A DNA stretch of 64,000 bases from Acidobacteriota bacterium. GTDB taxonomy: Bacteria > Acidobacteriota > Blastocatellia > Pyrinomonadales > Pyrinomonadaceae. The stretch spans positions 558,001-622,000 of the forward strand of contig JAIVJZ010000040.1 in the NCBI GenBank assembly GCA_020199775.1, written 5' to 3'. Below are positions 53,441-64,000 of this stretch, piece after piece. Position numbers and translations under genes: made by a program. The notes beneath the pieces are model-generated. The model searched no databases and had not been told where the DNA came from. It saw only the letters and a program-made list of their open reading frames with translations. Within the stretch, counting starts at the first letter, position 1. Every line of letters starts with the position of its first letter.

Positions 53441-53640
53441 TCAGGACTTCGCAGGGGTCGGCGGCCTGATGCCCGTGTAATGCGCCGACGCGATGCGCCA
53501 CTTGCCGCGCGTCTTGCGGCAGACGAAAGTGCAGCGCAGGGCGCGGCTCATGCCCTGCCTGCCCGCCGGGAGTTTTCATCGTGAACGGCAGCACGCACCG
53601 CCCGCCGTCAGCCGTCTCACGCCCTACTCCTCTTCACCGA
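53441..53640 (-). pseudogene. Remnant of an NTF2/SnoaL-like protein with a frameshift
   Basis: In one frame (about 53640-53550) it reads RETADGGRCVLPFTMKTPGG; in the next frame (about 53570-53441) it reads GMSRALRCTFVCRKTRGKWRIASAHYTGI and stops at 53441. The second piece is the usual last two strands of a SnoaL/DUF4440-type domain. Joined by a one-base shift in the GGCAGGCAGGG stretch they make a plausible C-terminal half. The N-terminal half is missing because the lipase-like gene begins to occupy the sequence at 53624. Confidence 0.6.
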
Positions 53641-54376
53641 TGGCTTTCTTCACCGCCGGCCACATCATCTTCGCCCAGTATTCGTAGCCCTCGTCGGAGG
53701 GGTGAAAGCCGTCGGGCGAGAAAAATTCGGGATGATTGGGGATCACTTCGCGGCTCATGTCGTAGGCATCGACGAGCAGCAGGTCGTGACGCCGGGCGAT
53801 CTCGGCGATGCGCGTGTTGAAAAGTTGGATGCGCTCGCGCACCTGTTCGTGGAGGAAGGCGGGGATGCGCGGCGCGTGCGAGATGTCGGGGATGTTGGTG
53901 GCGACGATGGGCGCGTCCGTCTTACTTTTCAGACGCGTGATGATCTCTTCGTAGTTGCGCGCGAACACTTCGGGGGCGACGCCGTGGCTCACGTCGTTGA
54001 TGCCGATGCCGAGCGTGACGAGCGTCGGGCGGGTCGCGTCGAGGCGCGTGAGTTGGCCGCGCAAAACGTCGGCCGTCTCCGCTCCGCTGACGCAGAAGTT
54101 GCGCACGCTCGAACCGGCGCGCACGCGCTCGATGCGCTGGAAGACGCGCGCCACGTAGCCGCCTTTACGCGCCCCGACGCCGACGCCCGTCGAATCACCG
54201 AACGCGACATAGACGACGGGCAGTGCCGCCGCCGCCGCCGACATCTTCTGTTCCGCCCTCATGACCCCTCCCTCGTCCTCGCTCGCACGCGTTCGTCTCA
54301 AACCGCACGCCGCGCTGACCAGCAACAGGAACGCCAGCGCGTAAATGACAAAAGCGCGATAAAACCCGTCGCTCAT
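53624..54376 (-). CDS. SGNH/GDSL-family esterase, lipoprotein
   Basis: About 250 residues from ATG 54376. The signal peptide ends in VSAAC, a lipobox. The SGNH blocks are all present: block I VAFGDSTGVGVGA with the catalytic Ser, block II around VSGAETADV, block III TLGIGINDVSHG, block V SPDGFHPSDEG with the Asp-His pair. It would hydrolyse esters or thioesters of lipids or remove acetyl groups at the envelope. The start lies 44 bases downstream of the helicase stop on the same strand. Confidence 0.88.
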   Translation of the reverse strand: MSDGFYRAFVIYALAFLLLVSAACGLRRTRASEDEGGVMRAEQKMSAAAAALPVVYVAFGDSTGVGVGARKGGYVARVFQRIERVRAGSSVRNFCVSGAETADVLRGQLTRLDATRPTLVTLGIGINDVSHGVAPEVFARNYEEIITRLKSKTDAPIVATNIPDISHAPRIPAFLHEQVRERIQLFNTRIAEIARRHDLLLVDAYDMSREVIPNHPEFFSPDGFHPSDEGYEYWAKMMWPAVKKAIGEEE

Positions 54377-54420
54377 AAAACTCTCGACCCGTAAAACCTT
54401 TCTCTCGCACAACCCTTTTT

Positions 54421-57330
54421 TCACAACATCTCTTCGGAGCGCACCGGCTCGCGCAGGATGCTCTCGGCCGCCTCAAAGGCGACGCGCGCCGCCGCCTCGT
54501 GCGACTCGCGCAGGTTCCCGATCTGCATGAGCGACTCGCCCGTGCGCGAAAGCAGGCGAAACAGGTCGCCCTCTTCGGCGCGCGTCTGCCGCACGAGTTC
54601 TTCCCACTTCATCCCCTTCGCCCAACGCATCACGGCGGCGGCGGCCGAAAAATTCATCTCCGGCGCGGGGTCTAAGCCCTGATTCCATTCCACGCTCGCC
54701 ACCTCGTAGGCGATGCGTTCAAACTCCGCGAGCGTCGAGACGAGCGCGTCGTCGAGTTGCAACTCGCCGTAGTCGCGTTCGGCATCGGCCGCGAGCGCGG
54801 CCATCAGCCCGGCGGCGCGCGCCGCGTCGAGCGACGCGAAGAGGTGACGCTCAATCGCCTCGCCGACGAGCAGCGGGCGGTCGAGCCTCAAGTCCGCGAG
54901 CCAACGCCCGCGCTCCGTGACGCGTTCCCCGTCGAAATCGAGATAGCCGAAATGTTCGAGCACGCGCGCGCGCCGCTCGAACGGTTGCCACACCTCCGCG
55001 CGCAAAACTTCGATGCGCCGCTCGGCGCGCTCGGCTGCCTCCGCGTCCACGAGCGCAGCCCACAAAGCCTCTTCGCGGGCGCGCCGCGCCTCTGCGTCAA
55101 CCTCGCCGCCTTCCGCGCCGCCTTCTGCTTTGGCGAGCGACGCGGTCAGCCCCTCCATCAGATCGTTGATCACATCGACGGCCTCGTCCGCCCCGGCGCG
55201 CGCGGCGCGCAGGCGCGGCTCGTCCATGAGCGTCGCGCGCCCCGCGTGCACGTCGGCGAAGGCCGCGTCGCGCGCGTTCTCCGTCAGCGGGTAAACTTCC
55301 CTGTAGACGCGCCCGATGCGCGCCAGATCGAGCGACGCGCGCCGCCCGTCTTCGCGCACGCCGACGAAACTGCCGTCGCGCCGCTCCGTCACGAAGACCA
55401 GACGACGACTGCTGCGCCCGATGCCGACGACGCGACCGGGCACGACCGCCTCCAGCAGCCAATGCAAAAAAACTTCCGTCCGCGTCCGCGGCGCACTGCC
55501 GAGCAACTTGTCGCGCGCACTCGCCAGACGTTCCAGACCACGCACCGCATCCGTCGAAAAGTCGCAGCCCGTATCCTTCAACTTCCGCTCGATGCGTCGC
55601 TCGGCCGCGGCGCGTTCCCCCTCCATGCGCGCGACGCGTTCGACCGTTTCGCGGTGCGCGAAACTGCGCGCGGCGATCTCGCGCACCTGCGCGAAGTTGC
55701 CGTAGGCGTCGAGCAGGTTGAGGAGCGTCGTGTAGGTTGCGCGAAACTGGCTCTCCAAAGGGTCGGGCGATGCGCCGAGCAGCGCGGCCATCTTTTGCGG
55801 GTCTTGGTGCGTGCCCGGCGCGGCGACGATGAAGCCGACGCGGTCGCGCCCGCGCCGGCCCGCGCGCCCAGTCATCTGTTGAAACTCGGAGGCGGTCAAA
55901 GTGCGCCAGCCCTGCCCGCGCCGCACGTCTATGTTCGAGAGGACGACCGTGCGCGCCGGGAAGTCCACGCCCGCCGCCACGGTCGCCGTCGCAAAGATCG
56001 CGTCGAGCAACCCCGCGCTCATCAGTTTTTCGATCAGGAGTTTCCACGCCGGGAGATGCCCCGCGTGATGCGAGGCGACGCCGCCGCGAAGCACCGTGTC
56101 CCAGTGTCGATGCTTGCGAATCTCCGCGTGCTCCGCCAGAAAGTCGCGCATGACGGAGCGACGCGCTTCGCGCCGCGCCGTTTCGTGCTCGCGCCTGCCG
56201 AGTGCGGCTTCGGCGGCGGCCTCGTCGCAGCGGCGACGCGTCGGCAAGAAAACGATTGAGGGCAACAAATCGTAGGAGGCGAGCGCGGACAAAAGCGACG
56301 CGGGCGGCATCTCCGGCATATGCATGCGCGCGCCGCGCGGGGGCGTGCGACGCTCGCCCCCGCGCGGCGACGACGAATGACGCTGCGGCGCGCCGGAGCG
56401 TTCGAGGAAATTCGCGATCTCGTGGTTGAAGCGCCCGGCCTCGTCAAAGAGCGGGGCGAGTTGCCCGTCGGGGTAGAGGAAGGCCGCGCGCAGCGGCACG
56501 GGGCGCGCGCCCGGACGCGTGACGACGCCGCAACGCACGCCGCGCACCTCCGCCACCCACGCCGCGAACTCCTCCGCGTTTCCCACCGTCGCCGACAGCA
56601 GGAGCAGGCGCACGCGCGGCGGCGTCAGGATGATCGCCTCCTCCCAGACGTGCCCGCGATCCTCGTCGGCGAGGTAGTGTGCCTCGTCCATGATGACGAG
56701 GTCGGTGCGCAATTCCTGTCCCTCGCGAAGCGCGTCGAACAGTTGGTTGCGATAGACCTCGGTCGTGCCGACGATGAGCGGCGCGTCGGCGCGCTCTTTG
56801 CGGTCGCCGGTCAGGATGCCGACATTGTCCGCGCCGAACGCTTCCGCGAACTCCTGATACTTCGAGTTGGTCAGAGCCTTCAGCGGGCTCGTGTACCACG
56901 CGCGTTTGCCTTCGGCCAGTAGCCGCCTGATCTCTTCGCGCGCGATCCATGTCTTGCCGCTGCCCGTGGGCGCGGTGACGAGCACGTCTTCGTGTTCGAG
57001 CGCGGCGAAGGCTTTGAGTTGAAACGGGTCGGGTTTGAACTCCGCGCGCGCGGGCGTGCCGATGCCTTCGAGCAGGCGTCGGACGGGACGCGAACGCGCC
57101 GACTTCGCGGCGGCGCGCTCAGTCTCCTCGACATGCGCCGCGCCGCCCCCCGCGGCGTTAGAACGCCGCGCCGCCGCCGCCGCCGCATCCCGGCCGCGTG
57201 ACCTGCCCGCGCCGCCATCGCGCGGCGGGCGTCCTCCTGCGCCCGCGCCGCCGCGTTTCCCGCCCGCGCCCCCGCGCCGGCGACCGCCGCCGCCGCCGCC
57301 GCGCCCCCCTCCGTCTCTCGTCCGTGGCAT
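54421..57330 (-). CDS. Ski2/Mtr4-like DExH-box RNA helicase (HelY type)
   Basis: 969 residues. Helicase motifs: Q-like FKPDPFQLKAFAALE, Walker A APTGSGKT (120-127), Ia YTSPLKALTNSKYQEF, II MDEAHYLAD, III LLLSATVGN, then ATATVAAGVDFPARTVV and [17 protein letters not shown]. The C-terminal third contains the helical DSHCT-like region with ESxLxxxVW-type arrangement (LHWLLEAVV..., WAKGMKWEELVRQT, EGDLFRLLSRTGESLMQI). The first 65 residues are a Gly/Arg-rich (RGG-like) disordered tail that may bind RNA. Probably a 3'-5' RNA helicase in mRNA turnover. Confidence 0.92.
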   Translation of the reverse strand: MPRTRDGGGRGGGGGGRRRGGAGGKRGGAGAGGRPPRDGGAGRSRGRDAAAAAARRSNAAGGGAAHVEETERAAAKSARSRPVRRLLEGIGTPARAEFKPDPFQLKAFAALEHEDVLVTAPTGSGKTWIAREEIRRLLAEGKRAWYTSPLKALTNSKYQEFAEAFGADNVGILTGDRKERADAPLIVGTTEVYRNQLFDALREGQELRTDLVIMDEAHYLADEDRGHVWEEAIILTPPRVRLLLLSATVGNAEEFAAWVAEVRGVRCGVVTRPGARPVPLRAAFLYPDGQLAPLFDEAGRFNHEIANFLERSGAPQRHSSSPRGGERRTPPRGARMHMPEMPPASLLSALASYDLLPSIVFLPTRRRCDEAAAEAALGRREHETARREARRSVMRDFLAEHAEIRKHRHWDTVLRGGVASHHAGHLPAWKLLIEKLMSAGLLDAIFATATVAAGVDFPARTVVLSNIDVRRGQGWRTLTASEFQQMTGRAGRRGRDRVGFIVAAPGTHQDPQKMAALLGASPDPLESQFRATYTTLLNLLDAYGNFAQVREIAARSFAHRETVERVARMEGERAAAERRIERKLKDTGCDFSTDAVRGLERLASARDKLLGSAPRTRTEVFLHWLLEAVVPGRVVGIGRSSRRLVFVTERRDGSFVGVREDGRRASLDLARIGRVYREVYPLTENARDAAFADVHAGRATLMDEPRLRAARAGADEAVDVINDLMEGLTASLAKAEGGAEGGEVDAEARRAREEALWAALVDAEAAERAERRIEVLRAEVWQPFERRARVLEHFGYLDFDGERVTERGRWLADLRLDRPLLVGEAIERHLFASLDAARAAGLMAALAADAERDYGELQLDDALVSTLAEFERIAYEVASVEWNQGLDPAPEMNFSAAAAVMRWAKGMKWEELVRQTRAEEGDLFRLLSRTGESLMQIGNLRESHEAAARVAFEAAESILREPVRSEEML

Positions 57331-57525
57331 GATCCGAATTGTACCGCACGCCCTTTGTGAAATGCTTGCGGGTGGTGTTAAGTTTTTATGCCCCCGAAAT
57401 TGATGTTAAGTTTTTGTGCCCCGAAAAGTTCGCAACGTTCGGGGCGTCGCAGGCGTCTAATAAACCGCAGGCTGCCGCGCGCGTTGCCGGTAAACAACTT
57501 CGCGCCGCACTCCTGTCTAAAAACT

Positions 57526-58614
57526 ATGGCTGAGATTTTTCGCACCCACGAGAGACTGAATCGGGACACGCGTACGCCGTGGATGCTGCGCACGCTCGGC
57601 GCGTCGCTGGCCGCACACGCGCTGTTTCTCGCCTCGGTCGTATACATCCCGGCCGTGCGCGACACGTTCAGTCTGGCGAGCACGCTCACCGGCCTCCGTT
57701 TCGTCGATGAAGACTACACGAAAACGGCCGTCGGCCAGCGCGCCGACGTGATGCTCAACTTCGCCGACAACAAACTTTATTATCCGCCGGGCTACTTCTC
57801 GCAGACCGAGATGCCCTCGCCCGACGCACCGCAACTCGTCGAAGAGTTCAGACCGCAGCCCGCGCCGTTGCCGAAGCCCGTCAGAGTAAAACCGACCCCG
57901 ACGCCCACGCCCGAAGCCTCGCCCACGCCGGGCGACGAAACGACGGCGAAGAACGAAGGCGACAAGACCGGCGACCCGAACGCGTCGCCCACGCCCGCCG
58001 CGACGCCGCAGACGGCCGAAGAGGCCGAGCGCATCGCGAAGGAGGCCAACGTCGAGAAGTTTCCGGCGATCAACACGAAGCCGTTCACCGACCTGTTGAA
58101 GCAGGGCAAGGAGTTGAAGGACGCGGGCGAGATCGACCTCAACGGCACTTTAGAGATGGAGGTCGAGGGCGACCGGCAGGAAGACGGGCGGCTGACGAAC
58201 GTCGTCGTCACGGGCGCGGCGGCCAGCAACCCGAAACTCGTGCAGTTGTCGAAAGACTTCATCGCCGCCATCAGCGACAGCAAGGTGCTCGCCGCGCTGC
58301 GTGGCACGCGCCACCTCAAAATGAAGTTGAAACTCGACCCCACGGACATCTCCGTGCGCGTCTTAACCGAGATGGCGAGCGCGAGTGAAGCATCGACCAT
58401 GTCGAACGGCTACAACGGGCTGCTCTGGATCGGGGCGCAGACCAAGAAGGGCAAAGACGAAGAGGCCATCTTCAAGAGCGTCCAGATCGCTTCGGAGGCC
58501 AAGCAGATCGTGCTCACCTTCAACATGCCACGCAAGGCGGCCGGCGAACTGCTCTCGAAGATGATCAAGAAGAATGAAGCCGCCGCGCCGACGGCGACGC
58601 CCCCACCGAGTTAG
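57526..58614 (+). CDS. Membrane-anchored protein with Pro-rich spacer, TonB-like layout
   Basis: 362 residues from ATG 57526. A cytosolic N-terminus, one membrane helix at about 27-47 (LGASLAAHALFLASVVYIP), then a long Pro/Thr/Lys-rich spacer (about 110-185: EEFRPQPAPLPKPVRVKPTPTPTPEASPTPGDE), and a globular part at about 190-350. This is the TonB/TolA layout, but the end domain lacks TonB's YP motif. The domain starts near DAGEIDLNGTLEMEVEGDRQEDGRLTNVVVTG and is shared with the next gene. It may span the periplasm. Function unknown. Confidence 0.75.
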   Translation: MAEIFRTHERLNRDTRTPWMLRTLGASLAAHALFLASVVYIPAVRDTFSLASTLTGLRFVDEDYTKTAVGQRADVMLNFADNKLYYPPGYFSQTEMPSPDAPQLVEEFRPQPAPLPKPVRVKPTPTPTPEASPTPGDETTAKNEGDKTGDPNASPTPAATPQTAEEAERIAKEANVEKFPAINTKPFTDLLKQGKELKDAGEIDLNGTLEMEVEGDRQEDGRLTNVVVTGAAASNPKLVQLSKDFIAAISDSKVLAALRGTRHLKMKLKLDPTDISVRVLTEMASASEASTMSNGYNGLLWIGAQTKKGKDEEAIFKSVQIASEAKQIVLTFNMPRKAAGELLSKMIKKNEAAAPTATPPPS

Positions 58615-58665
58615 AGCTACGGAGGACGGGCGACGCGGCCGCTCCTTGTGTTAAAATTCCGAACG

Positions 58666-59358
58666 ATGAAGGGTAAAGTTCAACGCCAGAAACACCAGCG
58701 ACCCACGGCGGCCGTCAAACGGCGTCAGGCGTTACTGGTGCGCGCCGTCGTCGGCTCGCTCGTGCTCTGCGCCGCGCTCGCGCCGCACGCCTCCGCACAG
58801 CAAGCAGAAGGCGCGAGCCGGGTTGAGCGGGTCGAAGTGCAAACTCTTCGCGACTTTTGGGGCAAAGTCAAAAGTTCGGTTGAGCGTGGCGAGATCGATC
58901 TCAACGGGACGTTTGCTCTCATGCTTGAAGCGGAGCGCGACGAAGATGGCAGTTTGCACAATGTGATCATCACCCGCACGGAGGCTTCCGACAAGCACTG
59001 GCGCGAATTAGCGCCGGCTTTCGCTTTTTCCCTGAGCACCAGCACCGATGCCCTTCAACGATTTGACCGCATCGTCCATCCGACCACGTCCCGCCGCGTT
59101 AATATCAGCCTCAAGTTAGATGACCAGAACCTTGTTGGGAAGATGGTTTACACCATCGAGCGCGACGACTACGTGCCGCGCTCAAATCCCGATCTTAATC
59201 AGGTCTGGATTCAAAGCAGTGGTCGCCGCGATAAAGATCAGGACATCGTTTTCCGTCACATGAGTTTTTCCTGTGGCCGAAAGCAGTTGCGCATGCATCT
59301 GGAGATGACGCGCGAACAGGCCGGGAATCTCCTCCGCAAACACCTCTCGCTTCCCTGA
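58666..59358 (+). CDS. Exported paralogue of the preceding protein's C-terminal domain
   Basis: 230 residues with a basic N-terminus and signal peptide (LVRAVVGSLVLCAALAPHASAQ). The remainder aligns by eye with the end domain of the upstream gene: GEIDLNGTF against GEIDLNGTL, EAERDEDGSLHNVIITRTEASD against EGDRQEDGRLTNVVVTGAAASN, ALQRFDRIVH against ALRGTRHLK, and a common ending ...QLRMHLEMTREQAGNLL against QIVLTFNMPRKAAGELL. It is 51 bases downstream. A pair of one tethered and one free copy suggests a complex. Confidence 0.75.
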   Translation: MKGKVQRQKHQRPTAAVKRRQALLVRAVVGSLVLCAALAPHASAQQAEGASRVERVEVQTLRDFWGKVKSSVERGEIDLNGTFALMLEAERDEDGSLHNVIITRTEASDKHWRELAPAFAFSLSTSTDALQRFDRIVHPTTSRRVNISLKLDDQNLVGKMVYTIERDDYVPRSNPDLNQVWIQSSGRRDKDQDIVFRHMSFSCGRKQLRMHLEMTREQAGNLLRKHLSLP

Positions 59359-59412
59359 AACACGCCGGGCGCTAGCGCGCCGCAGCCTCTCCCGGAGGCA
59401 AAAGCGGCTCGC

Positions 59413-59441
59413 TTGCTCCATTCCACCCGCTCACTTACAAT
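59413..59441 (+). promoter_or_regulatory. Candidate secA promoter
   Basis: TTGCTC (59413-59418), 17-base spacer, TACAAT (59436-59441). Leader about 155 bases, containing the CAGCCAT hairpin. Confidence 0.35.
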
Positions 59442-59518
59442 CGCATGTTGCGCCGCGTGCGCAAGACGCGTCCTGTGCGGCCTCCCGAAAGCGTGCCGCG
59501 TGTTTCTCAAGAGAGCAA

Positions 59519-59577
59519 TCAGCCATCAGCCATCAGCCGTCAGCCAAACGAAAAGCTGAACGCTGACGGCTAACGGC
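59519..59577. repeat. Repeat-armed hairpin, CAGCCAT heptamers, in the secA leader
   Basis: Left arm CAGCCAT, CAGCCAT, CAGCCGT, CAGCC (59519-59545), right arm GCTGAAC, GCTGACG, GCTAACG-type (59555-59577). It ends 27 bases before the secA ATG, which lacks a clear Shine-Dalgarno (AAGAAGG at 59587 is the nearest). Confidence 0.82.
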
Positions 59578-59603
59578 CGAATGCCAAAGAAGGTTTTAAG
59601 ACC

Positions 59604-62375
<2,772 letters not shown>

Positions 62376-62411
62376 AACCGGGGCGCGTTTTCGCCAGAGG
62401 TGGTTTAAGTG

Positions 62412-63548
62412 ATGTCGCTTCCTCGCCGGTCGCCTGCGTCAACTCTGCTGAAAATCCTGTTTGTCGGCGCGTGCCTGTTCAATGCAGGCACGTGCCCCTT
62501 TCTGCTGCTTGCGCGCGCGCAGCAGCAGGAGCAGGGGGCGGCGCAACAGACGGCCGCTGCCACCAACAACGTCATCACGCCTCCCGACACGGCGCGCGCG
62601 ATCAAGCTCTACACCGAGAACGACTACGGCGCGGCGATTGAGGTGTTGCGCGGCGCGGTCAAGCGGCGCAAAGACGACGCGCAGGCTTGGCTGCATCTCG
62701 GCATCGCATTTTCTCGCGCGGGCAAGTCGAAAGACGCGCGCAAGGCGTTCGAGCGGGCGATCAAACTCAGCCCGAACACCCCGCACGCGTACATCGGCAT
62801 GGCTTACATCTTCATCGACGAGGACATGTTGCCCGAAGCCGAACGCCACGCGCTTCGCGCCGTCGCGCTCGATGCGAACAACGCCGAAGCGCATTACACG
62901 CTCGGGGTGATCGCGCTGCGTCAAAACTCCCCCGCCAAAGCGTTGGCCGAAGCCGAAACGGCACTGCGGCTCAATCCTAATTTTGCGGGCGCGTTGATTT
63001 TGAAAACGGAAGCGACGATGGAGGTCTATACTTCCGCATATGCCGAGAAGGCCGCGAAGTATCGTGCGCTTAATCAACCCGTGCCCCGGCTTTCGCCGGA
63101 GGAGCGAGCGGGAATCGGCAAGATGCTGAAAGAGGCGGCCGAGAGTGTGGAGAAGTATCTCAGGCTGTTTCCCTCTTCGCCCGGCGCGGCGCGTCTGCGC
63201 GAGCAGGCAGAGTCGTTGCGCCAGCACGCCGATGTGACGGCTCACAGCGATGAGCCGTTCGCTCACACCTCCGGCACCGTCACCACGAGGGCGCAAATTT
63301 TGTCGAAGCCCGAACCGCTCTACACGGACGAGGCGCGAAACAGCGGCATCAGAGGCACGGTGCATCTAAGGATGGTGCTCTCTTTCGACGGGCGCGTCAG
63401 GAATATTTTCGTCATCAAGGGTCTGGGCGGCGGGTTGACGGAGATGGCGGTCAATGCCGCGCGCAAAATCAAGTTCACCCCGGCCACGAAAGACGGTCGC
63501 CCCGTCTCGCAGTTCGTCACCATCGAGTATAATTTCCATATCTTCTGA
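62412..63548 (+). CDS. TPR protein with C-terminal TonB domain
   Basis: 378 residues from ATG 62412 (GTG at 62409 also possible). An N-terminal hydrophobic segment (LLKILFVGACLFNAGTCPFLLLARAQ) acts as signal or anchor. Residues about 60-200 hold four TPR repeats (AWLHLGIAFSRAGKSKDARKAFERAIKLSPNTPHAYIGMAYIFI). The last 90 residues are a TonB_C domain: ILSKPEPLYTDEARNSGIRGTVHLRMVLSFDGRVRNIFVIKGLGGGLTEMAVNAARKIKFTPATKDGRPVSQFVTIEYNF. Such TPR-TonB proteins lack ExbB/D partners nearby and may link periplasmic complexes to outer-membrane receptors like that at 9921. Confidence 0.88.
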   Translation: MSLPRRSPASTLLKILFVGACLFNAGTCPFLLLARAQQQEQGAAQQTAAATNNVITPPDTARAIKLYTENDYGAAIEVLRGAVKRRKDDAQAWLHLGIAFSRAGKSKDARKAFERAIKLSPNTPHAYIGMAYIFIDEDMLPEAERHALRAVALDANNAEAHYTLGVIALRQNSPAKALAEAETALRLNPNFAGALILKTEATMEVYTSAYAEKAAKYRALNQPVPRLSPEERAGIGKMLKEAAESVEKYLRLFPSSPGAARLREQAESLRQHADVTAHSDEPFAHTSGTVTTRAQILSKPEPLYTDEARNSGIRGTVHLRMVLSFDGRVRNIFVIKGLGGGLTEMAVNAARKIKFTPATKDGRPVSQFVTIEYNFHIF

Positions 63549-63619
63549 CGACCCGGCGTGACGCGCGTTCGGGTGTGCTTCAACTTCGACGCCGCGCCGC
63601 CTGTCGTTTCGCTTAACTT

Positions 63620-64000
63620 ATGAGCGCAAACACTACTTCCACCAACCCGGTCGTGCGCGCCATCGCGGCGGGCACGGCCCCGCAGACGGCGCGCCTGATG
63701 GCGGCGCGCGGGCTGTTGCCGCTGGCGGCGGACGAACTGCTGGAAGTGCTGGTGACGCTGCGCGGCGACGAGAACCCAGAGATCATTCAGGCCGCCGACG
63801 AGACGCTCGCCGTGCAGCCCGACGAGACGCTCATCGCCGTCGCTTCCGCGAGCGAGACTTCGCCCGCCGTGCTCTCCTACCTTGCGAGTCGCACCGGCGC
63901 GCAGAAGGAACTGCACGAGGCCGTCACGCTGAATGCCGCCACGCCCGACGAGGCCATCGCCCGGTTAGCCTCCGCCACCTCCGACGGCTCGCTTCTCGAA
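63620..64000 (+). CDS. Hypothetical helical protein, C-terminus cut by window edge
   Basis: 127 codons visible from ATG 63620: MSANTTSTNPVVRAIAAG..., then TARLMAARGLLPLAADELLEVLVTLRGDENPEIIQAADETLAVQPDETLIAVASASETSPAVLSYLASRTGAQKELHEAVTLNAATPDEAIARLAS. The spacing of hydrophobics suggests helical repeats of about 40 residues, as in DUF2336/HEAT-like proteins. No signal peptide. A clear Shine-Dalgarno is not visible. Unknown function; Acidobacteriota have large proteins of this style, but I cannot verify the match. Confidence 0.6.
   Translation, partial: MSANTTSTNPVVRAIAAGTAPQTARLMAARGLLPLAADELLEVLVTLRGDENPEIIQAADETLAVQPDETLIAVASASETSPAVLSYLASRTGAQKELHEAVTLNAATPDEAIARLASATSDGSLLE

Overview
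The window is a G+C-rich bacterial chromosome segment. Its genes point to a Gram-negative (diderm) heterotroph: a heptose kinase and a heptosyltransferase-type enzyme for lipopolysaccharide, TonB-linked outer-membrane proteins, D,D-carboxypeptidase, L,D-transpeptidase and dapF. Several features are typical of Acidobacteriota, perhaps class Blastocatellia: an Oar-like TonB receptor with a carboxypeptidase-regulatory N-terminus, DUF4388 proteins, a one-chain branched-chain 2-oxoacid dehydrogenase E1, and dnaK-dnaJ-hspR in a diderm. This placement is inference; no rRNA or tRNA gene is visible.

Layout. 1-7.8 kb: dapF (cut by the window edge), a D,D-carboxypeptidase, a short heptose/LPS operon, a P450 and an unknown protein. 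7.9-13.4 kb: a DUF4388 protein, an HD-GYP phosphodiesterase and the TonB receptor. 13.4-16.8 kb: an A+T-rich accessory island with a 51-residue Cys-rich peptide, a DUF4062 protein, an XRE repressor with palindromic operators, and a response-regulator pseudogene. 16.8-22.3 kb: hspR, dnaJ, dnaK, pgsA and a phosphoesterase, read right to left. 22.5-32.4 kb: transporter, response regulator, beta-lactamase-fold nuclease, PAP2 phosphatase, L,D-transpeptidase, periplasmic nucleotidase, glycosyltransferase and a flippase-like protein. 32.8-41.1 kb: acyl-CoA dehydrogenase, TPR protein, HicBA with a frameshifted toxin, fused E1, a lipoprotein, an exported protein and a trypsin-like protease. 41.3-50.9 kb: an M16 peptidase pair (one active, one not), a Ser/Thr kinase, small membrane proteins, an M15-like peptidase and a zinc-ribbon PDZ protein. 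51-64 kb: small unknowns, ispH, a lipase-like lipoprotein, a Ski2-like helicase, two paralogous envelope proteins, secA, a TPR-TonB protein and a partial unknown.

The most unusual signal is not a gene. At least fourteen intergenic spaces hold hairpins whose two arms are short tandem repeats, mostly 7-mers (also 8- and 9-mers). The repeat unit differs between sites (GTTTCAG, GAATCGT, GATGAAC, GGGATGA, AAAGGGG, CAGCCAT and others), but the architecture is the same and unit variants in one arm are largely mirrored in the other. Several arms end directly at start codons that lack a Shine-Dalgarno sequence. Second is the XRE-DUF4062-Cys-peptide island, a candidate small defence module. Broken genes are also visible: an amber codon in a receiver domain, a frameshifted hicA and a frameshifted NTF2-like remnant.
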